DNA of 64,000 bases from Yoonia sp. F2084L (GTDB taxonomy: Bacteria > Pseudomonadota > Alphaproteobacteria > Rhodobacterales > Rhodobacteraceae), in assembly GCF_023015625.1 (NCBI RefSeq), contig NZ_JALKAH010000001.1, forward strand, positions 1 to 64,000, in the 5' to 3' direction. Made by a program: the position numbers and the translations under genes. A model generated the notes under the pieces. That model was not told the origin of the DNA, ran no database searches, and was given only the letters and a program-made list of their open reading frames with translations. Below are positions 37,192 through 46,893 of this stretch, one piece after another (the stretch's first letter is position 1; each line of letters begins with the position of its first letter).

Positions 37192-38076
37192 ATGAATCAC
37201 GCGATTAACATCTATCTTGATCATTTTGGATTGCAGGAACGGCCCTTTACGCTGGTCCCGGATCCAGACTTTATTTACTGGTCTGCGATGCATGAACGCG
37301 CTTACGCGATGTTCGAATATGGTATCGTGACCCGCGCACCAATCACACTGATCACTGGCGAGGTTGGGGCAGGTAAGACGACACTGCTGCATCATTTGCT
37401 GAAGTCGCTTGATGAGACCTACCAGATCGGCCTGATTTCCAATGCACATGGCACGCGGGATGAGTTGCTGCGCTGGGTGTTGCAGGCTTTGGATCAACCA
37501 ATTCCGCTGCAAGCCGACTATGTCACGCTGTTTGGGCAGTTCGAGGCGTTTTTGATTTCCCAATACAGCGAAGGCCGCCGCGTCATTCTGATCTTTGATG
37601 AAGCGCAGAACCTCAGCCGCGAGTCCCTTGAAGAGCTGCGTATGTTCACCAACATCAACGCCAATAAAGATGAATTGCTACAGTTGGTCTTGGTCGGTCA
37701 ACCCGAGCTGCGCGACAATGTGCGGCATCCCGCTCTGACCCAATTTGCCCAGCGTGTCGCATCAAGCTTTCATCTGCCAGCGTTGAACGCCGAGGCCGTG
37801 AGCAACTATATTAATCATAGGCTTGAGGTCGCGGGCGCCCGCGGTGCCATATTTACGCCAACAGCCTGCGATAAGATTTTTAAAGAGACACGCGGCGTGC
37901 CGCGACTTATTAACCAACTTTGTGACTTCTCGCTTCTTTATGCCTATACAGACGAGGAGGACATGGTGACTGAAAAGATCGTCAAACAAGTCCTGAGTGA
38001 CGGTGTCTTTTTCGGTGGTGGCGTGGTGGTTGATGATCCGGAGAAGAATGCGTTCCGGTCAGATGATTTGAATTGA
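37192..38076 (+). CDS. ExeA-like AAA ATPase of the exosortase/EPS system
   Basis: A 294-residue AAA protein with Walker A GEVGAGKTT and Walker B VILIFDEAQN; NHAINIYLDHFGLQERPF at the N-terminus and the overall form match the XrtA/PEP-CTERM-associated ATPase family (TIGR03015 type, by memory). These proteins are encoded next to the chain-length and kinase genes and probably power or regulate polysaccharide assembly. It is the first gene of the plus-strand operon. Confidence 0.85.
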   Translation: MNHAINIYLDHFGLQERPFTLVPDPDFIYWSAMHERAYAMFEYGIVTRAPITLITGEVGAGKTTLLHHLLKSLDETYQIGLISNAHGTRDELLRWVLQALDQPIPLQADYVTLFGQFEAFLISQYSEGRRVILIFDEAQNLSRESLEELRMFTNINANKDELLQLVLVGQPELRDNVRHPALTQFAQRVASSFHLPALNAEAVSNYINHRLEVAGARGAIFTPTACDKIFKETRGVPRLINQLCDFSLLYAYTDEEDMVTEKIVKQVLSDGVFFGGGVVVDDPEKNAFRSDDLN

Positions 38077-38086
38077 ATGGTAAGTG

Positions 38087-39652
38087 ATGGATATTAAATT
38101 CTATCTGGCAGTTTTTTGGCGTCGGTTCCCTTATTTCATTATATTGGTGTCTCTGGGGACCGCGGCCGGTCTGGTTGTTGCATTAACAATGCAGCCCATC
38201 TACGTGGCCGAGGCCCGTTTGGTCGTCGAACAGCAGCAAATCCCTGACGATCTTGCGGCCTCCACGGTGCGCACGGATGCGTCCGAACAGTTGCAAATCA
38301 TCAGGCAGCGCATTTTGACGCGGGACAACCTGCTTGAGATGGCAAACCGGCTGGGGATCTATCGGGATGTGGCACCCGAGGATCGCCTCACACCTGATGA
38401 GCGGGTACAGGATCTGCGGCAACGCATTAACATCATCACAACGGGAGGTTCGCTCGTACGTGGTCAAGCGACGGCAATCATCGTTAGGGTGAATTTTGAT
38501 GCGCCATCCGCGCAGATGGCAGCCGCAGTCACCAATGAGGTGGTGACACTTATCTTGCAAGAGAACGTCGAGATGCGAACGACTGTGTCAGGCCAGACAC
38601 TTGAATTCTTTTCGCAGGAAACAGAGCAGCTTGAGCAGGAGTTATCGCAGATCAGTGCCGAGATGTTGGCGTTCCAAGAAGCCAATCTTGATGCCTTGCC
38701 TGACAGCCTTGATTTTCGCCGCGCGCAGCAAGCAGCAGAACAAGAGCGCCTTTTGGAACTGGAACGTGACCGCAGCCAATTGCGGGATCGGCGCGATAGG
38801 CTGGTGGATCTTTTTGAACAAACCGGCGAAGTCGGGTTGGTCGGCGCAGTCGCCCGGACCGCAGAAGAGGCCGAGCTACAGGACTTGCAGGATGAACTGA
38901 CCAGATCATCGGCCGTTCTATCAGCCGGCAATCCACGTATCTCAATACTGCGTGCGCAGATTGCGGCGCTGGAACAGATCGTGTCTGAGCAACAGGCAGC
39001 TGCAAGTTCCGCCGGTGTTGGCGAGGAAGGGGCCCCGTTGACGCCTTTCGAGCTGCAGCTTGCCGATCTTGATGGCCAGATTGCCTTTATCGACGAACAA
39101 AAAACACTGATTCAAACGAACCTCGATCGCCTGTCGGCTTCCATTGCGGCGACACCTGGCAATGCTCTGACATTGGCAACGCTAGAACGGAATTTCGACA
39201 ACTTGCGCGCGCAGTATGATCGTGCGGTCCAAAACCGTGCTGCCGCTGAAGTCGGTGATACAATCGAGGCATTGTCTAAAGGGCAACGCATTGCGGTGCT
39301 TGAGCAGGCGATTGCCCCTACAAACCCATCCCGCCCGAACCGTCGCCGGATTGCGGCGATGGGTGTGGCCGGTGGACTTGCGATGGGGTTCGGGCTGATC
39401 ATCCTGCTTGAGCTGCTGAATTCCGCCGTGCGCCGCCCAGCCGATGTGATTAACGGGCTGCAAATTACGCCGATCATGACGATGCCGTATATTCGAACGA
39501 AGGGTCAGATATGGCGGCGACGCTTGCTGATACTCGCTGTACTGCTGGCCGTTTTGGTCGGTCTGCCAGCGGCACTTTGGTACATCAATGAAAACATTCG
39601 ACCGTTGCAACCCATCTTTGATGAGGTGCTGCGCCGGGCCGGTCTAGGGTAG
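38087..39652 (+). CDS. Chain-length determinant protein (Wzz/GumC-like)
   Basis: A 521-residue inner-membrane polysaccharide co-polymerase. It has a membrane helix near the N-terminus (about 17-36), a Wzz domain, a long coiled coil (about 160-330, Gln/Glu-rich heptads), a second helix (about 427-446) and a third near the end. It matches the PEP-CTERM chain-length family. It has no kinase domain; that is the separate next gene. ATG 38087 is preferred over the adjacent GTG 38084. Confidence 0.88.
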   Translation: MDIKFYLAVFWRRFPYFIILVSLGTAAGLVVALTMQPIYVAEARLVVEQQQIPDDLAASTVRTDASEQLQIIRQRILTRDNLLEMANRLGIYRDVAPEDRLTPDERVQDLRQRINIITTGGSLVRGQATAIIVRVNFDAPSAQMAAAVTNEVVTLILQENVEMRTTVSGQTLEFFSQETEQLEQELSQISAEMLAFQEANLDALPDSLDFRRAQQAAEQERLLELERDRSQLRDRRDRLVDLFEQTGEVGLVGAVARTAEEAELQDLQDELTRSSAVLSAGNPRISILRAQIAALEQIVSEQQAAASSAGVGEEGAPLTPFELQLADLDGQIAFIDEQKTLIQTNLDRLSASIAATPGNALTLATLERNFDNLRAQYDRAVQNRAAAEVGDTIEALSKGQRIAVLEQAIAPTNPSRPNRRRIAAMGVAGGLAMGFGLIILLELLNSAVRRPADVINGLQITPIMTMPYIRTKGQIWRRRLLILAVLLAVLVGLPAALWYINENIRPLQPIFDEVLRRAGLG

Positions 39653-39662
39653 GGGCAAGACG

Positions 39663-40556
39663 ATGGATAAGATTCAAGCCGCAATCGCGAAAGCGCGCGC
39701 CGCCCGCAATGAGTTGGGCGGCGAAGCACCTGATATCCCTGCGCCAGCGCCAATGGCCAAAGTGCCGCTGCGGCGGCCCGATGCCATATCAAGAATTCTC
39801 GCACCCAAACCGCCGTCACCAAAGATCGCGCGCACATTGGCATGGCAGCCCTTGGCCACCTTTGCACCAAACGCCAAACAGATGGAGCGCAACCGGATCG
39901 TCACCTTTAGCACCTCTGGCAAAAAGGCATCTGGTGCCATTGCCTATGACATGTTGCGGACAAAGATTCTGCAAGAGATGCGTGCGAATGGATGGAGGCG
40001 GCTTGCCATCACCTCGCCGGGTCCAAAATGCGGTAAGACGACGACGGCGCTGAACCTTGCATTTTCACTGTCCAAGCAACCTGAAACCCACACGATTGTT
40101 GCGGAGATGGATATGCGCAGGCCGTCGTTGGCCAAGACGCTGAGTATCTCAGGCGATGTCAGCTTTTCAACGGTGATTGAGGGGAAAGCCGATTTTGCCG
40201 ATATGGCGATGCGCCCCCGCCCGAACCTCGCGCTTGCAGTGAACCATACGCGTGCGCGTAACCCGTCAGAGCTTTTGCAAAGCTCGACGATCGGGAAAGT
40301 ATTGTCTGAGATTGAAAAGCAGTTCGACCCGGATCTGACGATTTTTGATATGCCGCCAATGCTTGTCACCGATGATACGATGGCCTTTATGGGACAGGTG
40401 GATTGTGTGCTGCTAGTGGCTGCGGCTGAGTCGACGTCGCTGGGTGAAATCGACATTTGCGAGCGTGATCTGGCGGCGCAGACCAATGTACTTGGTGTGA
40501 TGTTGAATAAGTGCCGCTATATGGACAATGAAAGCGGCAAAGGCCGCTACGATTGA
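39663..40556 (+). CDS. BY-kinase-like tyrosine-protein kinase
   Basis: A 297-residue P-loop kinase: Walker A SPGPKCGKTT at 118-127, Walker A' VAEMDMRRPS at 146-155 and Walker B LTIFDMPPML. It belongs to the bacterial tyrosine kinases that control chain-length proteins (PEP-CTERM TyrKin type, by memory). The C-terminus holds only two tyrosines (YMDNESGKGRYD) rather than a Tyr-rich cluster. It lies ten bases after the chain-length gene and is followed by a terminator. Confidence 0.87.
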   Translation: MDKIQAAIAKARAARNELGGEAPDIPAPAPMAKVPLRRPDAISRILAPKPPSPKIARTLAWQPLATFAPNAKQMERNRIVTFSTSGKKASGAIAYDMLRTKILQEMRANGWRRLAITSPGPKCGKTTTALNLAFSLSKQPETHTIVAEMDMRRPSLAKTLSISGDVSFSTVIEGKADFADMAMRPRPNLALAVNHTRARNPSELLQSSTIGKVLSEIEKQFDPDLTIFDMPPMLVTDDTMAFMGQVDCVLLVAAAESTSLGEIDICERDLAAQTNVLGVMLNKCRYMDNESGKGRYD

Positions 40557-40570
40557 TCTGATCACAAAGC

Positions 40571-40600
40571 AAAAGGGCCAGCACGAGGCCGGCCCTTTCC
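40571..40600. terminator. Bidirectional terminator after the kinase gene
   Basis: AAAGGGCC (40572-40579) pairs with GGCCCTTT (40591-40598), and two further pairs are possible. It lies between the kinase gene and the convergent VPLPA-protein gene; A and T flanks allow termination both ways. Confidence 0.65.
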
Positions 40601-40624
40601 AATGTCGCGGTCAATAGCCCCTAT

Positions 40625-41269
40625 TTACGCGATATCTGTCTTGCGCCGCATCATGAACGCACCGCCAAGTGCGGACAGCAGCAAAATCAAACCTGCTGGC
40701 AATGGTATGGCTGCCACATCAATGCGCAGCGCCATATCGTCAAAATCCCGGTCTCCGGTCGCAATGTCGTCAAACAAAACGTAGAACGAATCTGCGTCAA
40801 TCTGGATAAAACCCATCGCATAATGCGGAGAGTTGGGGTTTGCCAAACCGTTGTTAAGGAACTCACCAATCGCGCGAAGTGGTGCATACGTTCCAAAAGC
40901 AAAGTCCAAAAGACCACTTGTATCCTGAATGACAGTAACCTGGTCACCCACATCGCTGGCGTTGTGTCCGCGATTGAAGAAATCACGACTTCCGGCACTT
41001 GCCGCATAGTTTCGGTTCCCGGCTTCGGCGCCAATAAAGGTGTAGGTGACATTTGCAGAACCGCCGGTCAGATCCAGAAACAGCCCATTACCAATGCTTT
41101 TCTGGTCGCCAGTAATAATGTCGATTGTTGTGTTGAAGCCTGCGTTGACATCGTTGCGGGTGACCAGATGTGTCTGGTCTGTCCCGACAAAGTTGAGCGT
41201 CGCTGCGCTCGCCGCGGTGGCAGAAAGCATCATTGCAGATGCCGCGATAAGTAAGAAGTTCTTGGTCAT
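40625..41269 (-). CDS. VPLPA-CTERM-type sorted surface protein
   Basis: A 214-residue secreted protein. It has a signal peptide (about 1-22, ending TAASA) and a body rich in Asn, Asp and Gly without a recognised fold. The C-terminal tail IPLPAG-LILLLSALGG-AFMMRRK has the order motif, membrane helix, basic end that exosortase D recognises. The motif is IPLPA rather than VPLPA. ATG 41269 has GGTGGA upstream; six more codons are in frame. It is a likely cargo of the exosortase at 43785-45389. Confidence 0.85.
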   Translation of the reverse strand: MTKNFLLIAASAMMLSATAASAATLNFVGTDQTHLVTRNDVNAGFNTTIDIITGDQKSIGNGLFLDLTGGSANVTYTFIGAEAGNRNYAASAGSRDFFNRGHNASDVGDQVTVIQDTSGLLDFAFGTYAPLRAIGEFLNNGLANPNSPHYAMGFIQIDADSFYVLFDDIATGDRDFDDMALRIDVAAIPLPAGLILLLSALGGAFMMRRKTDIA

Positions 41270-41483
41270 ATATCCACCGTTTAACAAATACGCGGCTGCG
41301 GGACAGCAGCGTCGTTAACTAAATCCTAATACTTTGTGCGATGATGCGTGGTGGCTGAGCAAGCAAAAAACGGCGAAATGTGGCACAAAGGATAGTTCGC
41401 AGGTGCGATAGCCCAATATCTGACCTTTATCTCAGATCAATTGATCATTTTGACGGGTAATGTTCCCGATTGCGAAACAGCGC

Positions 41484-41507
41484 AAAAAAATCGAAGGACG
41501 ATTCGAT
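41484..41507 (-). terminator. Rho-independent terminator after the sulfotransferase gene
   Basis: On the minus strand ATCGAA and TTCGAT form a stem around six bases and are followed by a run of T (plus-strand A-run 41484-41490). It lies about 40 bases after the sulfotransferase stop. A second hairpin, TCAAATC/GATTTGA (41511-41530), precedes it. Confidence 0.75.
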
Positions 41508-41544
41508 CCGTCAAATCAGTGACGATTTGATCCCGGACCAAGAC

Positions 41545-42474
41545 CTAATCGGATGGTCCACATGGATAACCCAAGGCTGACAGGTCACAGTCAAGCAACG
41601 CCGCGAGGCGCGCATTCGAGCCGCTATAATACGTGCCGATACTGTCTGTTGCGATACGCTCTACCTTTTTCTCAAACCGCTGCCCGAGATTTGTATACTT
41701 TTTGGTGAAATCGTCGATATAGCGGACCAACCTGTTTTGGGCGCGCATCGCCAGCGGGTAGTCTTTGTAGTCGGCAGGCAAGTTGCCGGGGTGGTCTACA
41801 AACTTGTTAAACACCCGCTCGACCTGTGCTGCTGCGCCGCTGCGCTTTTGATGCACCGCTTTCTTTTGCTCTGGTGGCGTCAGTGTGGTGCCAAGCAGGC
41901 CGTTGATCTTTGCGAAGTAGACATCAGGTTGCTGTGCTAGCAATTCATGCGGCAACATCAGCAGCTGGTCATCGGGGAAGTGTTGACTGAAAATGCCATG
42001 CATCAGGTCATATTCAAAATGCTCCTTACGGATGACGGGCCGTCGGCCGATCCGAATGTCGGTATCATCAATCAGTCGTTCCAAAGTGTCGGTCCCACCT
42101 TGCCTGATGTACTGAAAATACTGCGACACGATCATCGACACCTGTTCGCGGCAGCAGATCAACACCCGCGCATCTGGAAATGTCTTTTTAAGGCGGGCTG
42201 CAACTGTTTCCGCGTAATACCAACCTTTAATCGGGTAACCTGACAGATCTTCGTGCGAAATCACCGGAATACGGTCTTGGTACGTACCAAAATCGTCCCG
42301 CACGGCGTTAGCGTCAAACTTTTGCGGATGCTCAAGCACAAAGTGCTCAATTGCGGGGGCCGGATGCGCGCCCCAAGGCCGCACAAACACCGTTTCATCC
42401 GCGAATATCTTCTTTTGCAAGAAGGTCGATGCCGTTTTTTGATACCCGATATGGATCAGGGGGCGTTGCGTCAT
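41545..42474 (-). CDS. Sulfotransferase
   Basis: A 309-residue PAPS-dependent sulfotransferase-like protein. IHIGYQKTASTFLQ near the N-terminus is the 5'-phosphosulfate loop. The region around VLICCREQVSMIVSQYFQ corresponds to the 3'-phosphate-binding segment. In this operon with glycosyltransferases it probably sulfates the polysaccharide (inference). It is the last gene of the exosortase operon. Confidence 0.85.
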   Translation of the reverse strand: MTQRPLIHIGYQKTASTFLQKKIFADETVFVRPWGAHPAPAIEHFVLEHPQKFDANAVRDDFGTYQDRIPVISHEDLSGYPIKGWYYAETVAARLKKTFPDARVLICCREQVSMIVSQYFQYIRQGGTDTLERLIDDTDIRIGRRPVIRKEHFEYDLMHGIFSQHFPDDQLLMLPHELLAQQPDVYFAKINGLLGTTLTPPEQKKAVHQKRSGAAAQVERVFNKFVDHPGNLPADYKDYPLAMRAQNRLVRYIDDFTKKYTNLGQRFEKKVERIATDSIGTYYSGSNARLAALLDCDLSALGYPCGPSD

Positions 42475-42507
42475 ACTGATGTCTTTCAGGAATGAATTTT
42501 GCTGATG

Positions 42508-43788
42508 TCAGGCCGTTGTTGTCGCTGCATCAGTGGTATTATTCTTGTGCTGTGTGGGGTCAAGATAGCGTTTGATCAGGTCAGAACGATGCTTGAAGAC
42601 GCTGACATCGTCGAAAGGGGCGCCGTCCTGTCGTGCACGTGCGATCAAATCTGTCAGCTTGTCGCGGTCGTTTGCCAAGTCGATCAGTATCTTGGCAAGA
42701 CCATCAGTGTCACCGATAGGAACAAGCGCACCGCCGCCGGATGCAGAAATCAGATCAGCGGCGTAGGCCCCGTCGAACCCCACAATCGGTGTTCCTGCGA
42801 TCAGGCTTTCTATCAGGCAGCGTGGCGATTCCGGTGTGGTGTGGCAGAACAGGAAAACATGTGCGGCCTGCATTTGTGCGGCAACCGCACCGGCGTCATC
42901 GACGAAGCCGTGAAGCGTTGTCTGGTGCTGCAACCCGTCTGCCTGCAACTGCGCGCGCAGGTCCTCCAGCAAGGGACCGTCACCCAGCCAATGCGCCTCG
43001 AAGTCGATGCCTGCCTGATGCAGCTTTTGCAAAGCTGTCGCCCACAAAAGCGGGCCTTTCATTGCCGTCGCACGGCCTGCATAGACGATCCGAAGCGGGT
43101 CCTTTGCAGCACTGGCTTGCTTTGCTTTGAAAGCGTCTTCCGTAATATGCGCGTCCCGGCCTATGTGAATGTCGTGGACGATCTGGGGATTGCTGCAATA
43201 GGGGGCGTAGGTGTCATAGGTTTGCTGGCCGTGAAAAAGCCCAAGGGCGGCGCGCCTGATCACGTATCTCTCTAACTGCGCCATCGGTCGATGAATAACG
43301 CGTTTCTTGATACGGCTTTTCAGCGGGCCAGTTTTGGCCTCGATCCTTGTGACCTGCGATTCAACACGGTCGGTCCAGGCTGCAAATTGGCGTCCCATCT
43401 TATGCGCTTGCTGCGATGCGACAGCACCCCAGTCGCCAACCAAACCACCGATCGCAAACGACAGGTAGTCCGCGCGATCAATCTCGTCGCGGATAACGGC
43501 TTTTGTTTTCCGGTAGGTTTTTGCGAATTTCGCAAGGCTCCATGCTGTCGGGAGGGCCACAATTGTAATCCGCGCGGCATTTTCACCAACCTGATCAAAA
43601 GGCACCCAGCCAATAGGCGGCTGTCCGTCCTGATGCGGCATCATGACGGTGACATGGTCAAAGTTCGCAGCCCAAAGCCGCAAGCCATTCGCAGCCTGCC
43701 GTTCGACAATCCAGCCGTCGGGCGTTCCAAAGACGGGAACCGGCGCATAGATCAGAAGGCGGCCTTCATCCGGCTTTTCCTGCGTCAT
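42508..43788 (-). CDS. Glycosyltransferase family 4
   Basis: A 426-residue GT-B fold glycosyltransferase. RIVYAGRATAMKGPLLWATAL begins the C-terminal donor domain, and LFCHTTPESPRCLIESLIAGTPIVGF is the EX7E-type motif. It overlaps the exosortase gene by four bases (ATGA), so the two are translationally coupled. The N-terminal acceptor domain is less typical. The sugar donor is unknown. Confidence 0.88.
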   Translation of the reverse strand: MTQEKPDEGRLLIYAPVPVFGTPDGWIVERQAANGLRLWAANFDHVTVMMPHQDGQPPIGWVPFDQVGENAARITIVALPTAWSLAKFAKTYRKTKAVIRDEIDRADYLSFAIGGLVGDWGAVASQQAHKMGRQFAAWTDRVESQVTRIEAKTGPLKSRIKKRVIHRPMAQLERYVIRRAALGLFHGQQTYDTYAPYCSNPQIVHDIHIGRDAHITEDAFKAKQASAAKDPLRIVYAGRATAMKGPLLWATALQKLHQAGIDFEAHWLGDGPLLEDLRAQLQADGLQHQTTLHGFVDDAGAVAAQMQAAHVFLFCHTTPESPRCLIESLIAGTPIVGFDGAYAADLISASGGGALVPIGDTDGLAKILIDLANDRDKLTDLIARARQDGAPFDDVSVFKHRSDLIKRYLDPTQHKNNTTDAATTTA

Positions 43789-45389
43789 ACATCCAGCCCC
43801 GGCACAAAGCGCGGCAGGACAGTGGTCGTTTCCCGGAACATATCCTGCAGACGTGCTTCGGCCTCAGCCTCGGTTTCGTCCGGCAAGATCGGTGTCGTCA
43901 GACGTACCAATGCGCCATCCGTGCGACCAATCGTGATGCTGTCCCAAAGCAGATACATCTTAGCGGCAAAATCCCATGCCGTATGCCGCCCGTGTTGTTC
44001 GAACCAGTAGTATACAAGCATGCGGGTCTGGCCTTTTTGAATGACAGCGCGATTGAGGTTGTAGGGCTCGGCAAACCCCATCTGCGGGGCAATGTCGATG
44101 CGATCAAGTCTCGCGATTTCCCAGCCTGCACCGGGCAGGCACACCTCAGGTGAATGCGTGCCGCCTTTGGTTTGATCATAGTACCATGCGATGAACAGAC
44201 CGACGGGGGCCGTTTCAGCCTCGGTTCTGAATTGCACCGAATGATAGTCGTCCGCTGCCAGCGACTTCTGCACGTCAGGTGACAAAGCTTCGGGGATGCC
44301 ACCCTTCCATGCGCCCAGCCGGGTCGGGAACACGGCAAAAGGTTCACGATCAACGGTTGTGGTGCCGACTTGCGCGCGCGTTTCCCACGCCAGCGCGCCC
44401 GCGCCCAACAGCAGCGCTGAAAAAATCAATGCGCGTGAGGGTGCGATCAACGCTACGCGGCGGGCTTGAGTCGCCCAGCCAGTGGTATCAAGATCAAGCG
44501 CGTCAACAAGGCTCATCTTGGATCCGGTAAAGCGCAGCATGGCCCAGGCCAGAATAAACAGCAGCACGACGCAGATCATGAAGATGATCCAGCCTTCAAA
44601 GAAATGCGTGAACCCTTCAAGGTATTCGAGCCCCACGTAGTTCACCAACCAACCTGCAAAAGCGATCCGTACCGAGTTCATGACGATAGTGATTGGCACC
44701 GCGGCCAGCAAAAGCACGGCCTTGTGCCAGACGCTGCCTTTGAAAAGCACCGCGAAGATGTAGGAAAACGACATGATCGGGAACAGGTAACGTAGGCCCG
44801 AGCAGGCCTCGGCCACGTGGAGTTTGTAGACACCCAGGTCGATGATGTTGCCTTCCAAAAACACAGGCACACTGATCAATTGCAACATCCAGACGCCAAG
44901 CTCGGATGAGATGATCTGCAGGTATGTCGATACCTTGTAGTAAATCAGGCCGGGCAGGGGCAGCATGTAGACCAGATGCACAACCGGCGGCCAAAAGAGC
45001 TTGCCCTGCTGCCAGCCCCAAGAAATCAAAAGGATTGCGCCAACCCATAGGATGATCGCATAGGCGACAACCTCGTCAATTTGGCTCAGCTTGCCAATCA
45101 ACCCAAAGAGTACCGCAAAGATCAGAAGTGCGATGCCCGCGCCACGATCCGTAACTGGCCCGGGTTTGATCGGGACTTCCTTGAGTTGTCTCAGGAACAG
45201 CAACAAAGATAGCACGGGGATCAAAGGCCCGTGGCTGTATTCGGGCAGTTGCCACGCCACAAAAAGAGCGTTCAACCCTTCTTGAAAGAACAACAGCGCT
45301 GCGATGGTCGCGACCACAAGCCAGAAGACGCCCGCGCTCAAATATGACGCAAAAGCAGCTGGGGGAATTTGTTCGCGGGTTGCGGTCAT
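43785..45389 (-). CDS. xrtD: Exosortase D fused to EpsI (VPLPA-CTERM-specific)
   Basis: A 534-residue polytopic membrane protein. The first 300 residues form an exosortase with the conserved Cys196 (EACSGLR), Arg241 (NSVR) and His262 (THFFEG), the presumed transpeptidase triad. The C-terminal 200 residues are an EpsI domain (FPTRLGAWKGG, HSPEVCLPGAGW). This fusion and the VPLPA-type cargo identify exosortase D (TIGR04152 type, by memory). It cleaves sorting tails and is thought to transfer the protein to another molecule. It heads a minus-strand operon with the GT4 and sulfotransferase genes. Confidence 0.93.
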   Translation of the reverse strand: MTATREQIPPAAFASYLSAGVFWLVVATIAALLFFQEGLNALFVAWQLPEYSHGPLIPVLSLLLFLRQLKEVPIKPGPVTDRGAGIALLIFAVLFGLIGKLSQIDEVVAYAIILWVGAILLISWGWQQGKLFWPPVVHLVYMLPLPGLIYYKVSTYLQIISSELGVWMLQLISVPVFLEGNIIDLGVYKLHVAEACSGLRYLFPIMSFSYIFAVLFKGSVWHKAVLLLAAVPITIVMNSVRIAFAGWLVNYVGLEYLEGFTHFFEGWIIFMICVVLLFILAWAMLRFTGSKMSLVDALDLDTTGWATQARRVALIAPSRALIFSALLLGAGALAWETRAQVGTTTVDREPFAVFPTRLGAWKGGIPEALSPDVQKSLAADDYHSVQFRTEAETAPVGLFIAWYYDQTKGGTHSPEVCLPGAGWEIARLDRIDIAPQMGFAEPYNLNRAVIQKGQTRMLVYYWFEQHGRHTAWDFAAKMYLLWDSITIGRTDGALVRLTTPILPDETEAEAEARLQDMFRETTTVLPRFVPGLDV

Positions 45390-45592
45390 GAAGAATCACT
45401 TGTTACTTTTAGCAATACGATGCCTTTTAAAGCCAAATTCAGACAATCCAATGGCCGTAGGTTTACACGATCATGTCACGCGGTAATAGATCGCTGGCCG
45501 AAAAAGACGCAGGATGAGGGATCATTTCTTTGCTGACCGTATATTCTTTTAAAGTGAAAGCTATTCATGCCAAACCATAGAGGCAGTTTATC

Positions 45593-46723
45593 GTGACAGA
45601 CGTTGCCATATCGCAAGAGGCGACGCCCCGGTTTGAGACCTATCAGGCGACCCAACACTTTGGCAGCCTCAACGGTTTGCGGTTTTTGTGCATCGCGGCC
45701 GTCCTGTGGCATCATGGGCCGGTTTGGACGTCACTTGACGCACCCGCGCAAATTCTGACCCGTGGGTTTGTCGGCGTTGATTTTTTCTTTGTACTCAGTG
45801 GCTTCCTGATCACAACGCTTCTGCTGCGTGAGGCTGCAACGAATGGAAGGTTTTCGCTTCGGGGCTTTTATTGGCGGCGTGCCTTACGCATCGTGCCGGT
45901 CTATTTCTTCGTCGTCACGATCGTGGCGTTCTACTATATCGGGATCAAAGGTGAGACGCAGTATCTTGAACAACTGCCCTACTACTATCTGTTTTTGTCA
46001 AACTTCCTGACGTCCGACATTCCGCTGTTGTCGCCCACATGGTCACTTGCCGTGGAAGAGCAGTACTATCTGATCTGGCCGCTAATGCTGATGATTTTGC
46101 CGCGCAAGCTGCTGATGCCTGCGTTGGTGTTCACCATAGTGCTGAACGTGGTTGCGGTTGTGGGGTGGCTGACCCCGCTTGGCATCACCGCATTCGACTG
46201 GGGCGTGTTGCGTTTTGCGATGTTCAATACGACCTATGCACCGATCCTGATCGGCTCTGCGCTGGCATTGTTGCTGCACCAACAGCGCGGCTTTGCCGTT
46301 CTTGCGCGATTGTTCGGTAATGCGCCGGCTGCTGTTGGGACGTTTTTGCTGGTGCTGGCATTGCTCCAATGGCTGCCGTCTGATCTGCGCGGCTGGCCTA
46401 ATTTGGTGCTGCATCTGACGATGGCTGCGGTTTTGATCACCATAGTGGTCCGTGAAGACAACGCGCTCAGTCCGGTGTTACGGTTTCGCCCGCTCGCACG
46501 GATCGGCGAAATCAGCTACGGTATATATCTCTATCATCTGATAGGTTTGCATGTGACGAACGTGGCTTTGGGTCGGCTGGGGCTTGGGGAACAGGGTTGG
46601 TTGATTTTGGGCGTCTATTTTTTGCTTTCAGTCGTGATTGCCGAAATCAGCTTTCGCACGTTTGAAAGCTTTTTCCTGAGCTTCAAACACAAGAAATGGG
46701 GCAAGGCACCGCGCAGCGTTTAG
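45593..46723 (+). CDS. Acyltransferase 3 (OafA-like)
   Basis: A 376-residue integral membrane acyltransferase with about ten helices. LNGLRFLCIAAVLWHHGP and GFVGVDFFFVLSGFLI are family signatures; the histidines in the first segment are catalytic in this family. It may O-acetylate the polysaccharide. It starts at GTG 45593 with GAGG upstream. The 203-base gap to the exosortase gene holds divergent promoters; no site could be fixed. Confidence 0.9.
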   Translation: MTDVAISQEATPRFETYQATQHFGSLNGLRFLCIAAVLWHHGPVWTSLDAPAQILTRGFVGVDFFFVLSGFLITTLLLREAATNGRFSLRGFYWRRALRIVPVYFFVVTIVAFYYIGIKGETQYLEQLPYYYLFLSNFLTSDIPLLSPTWSLAVEEQYYLIWPLMLMILPRKLLMPALVFTIVLNVVAVVGWLTPLGITAFDWGVLRFAMFNTTYAPILIGSALALLLHQQRGFAVLARLFGNAPAAVGTFLLVLALLQWLPSDLRGWPNLVLHLTMAAVLITIVVREDNALSPVLRFRPLARIGEISYGIYLYHLIGLHVTNVALGRLGLGEQGWLILGVYFLLSVVIAEISFRTFESFFLSFKHKKWGKAPRSV

Positions 46724-46893
46724 AAGGCGTCTCTGAAAGAAGCGAGGTCATTGAAGGCGAGATTATTTTGAGAGGCGGGGTCTTGATCTGTCGACCCGCA
46801 CCTTAACTATGAAAGGCATCCGGTCTAGTCTTGTGCGCAAGCGCGGCCCAGTGGGCACTTTTTATCAGTTATTTATTAAGCAAGGAAATGTTG

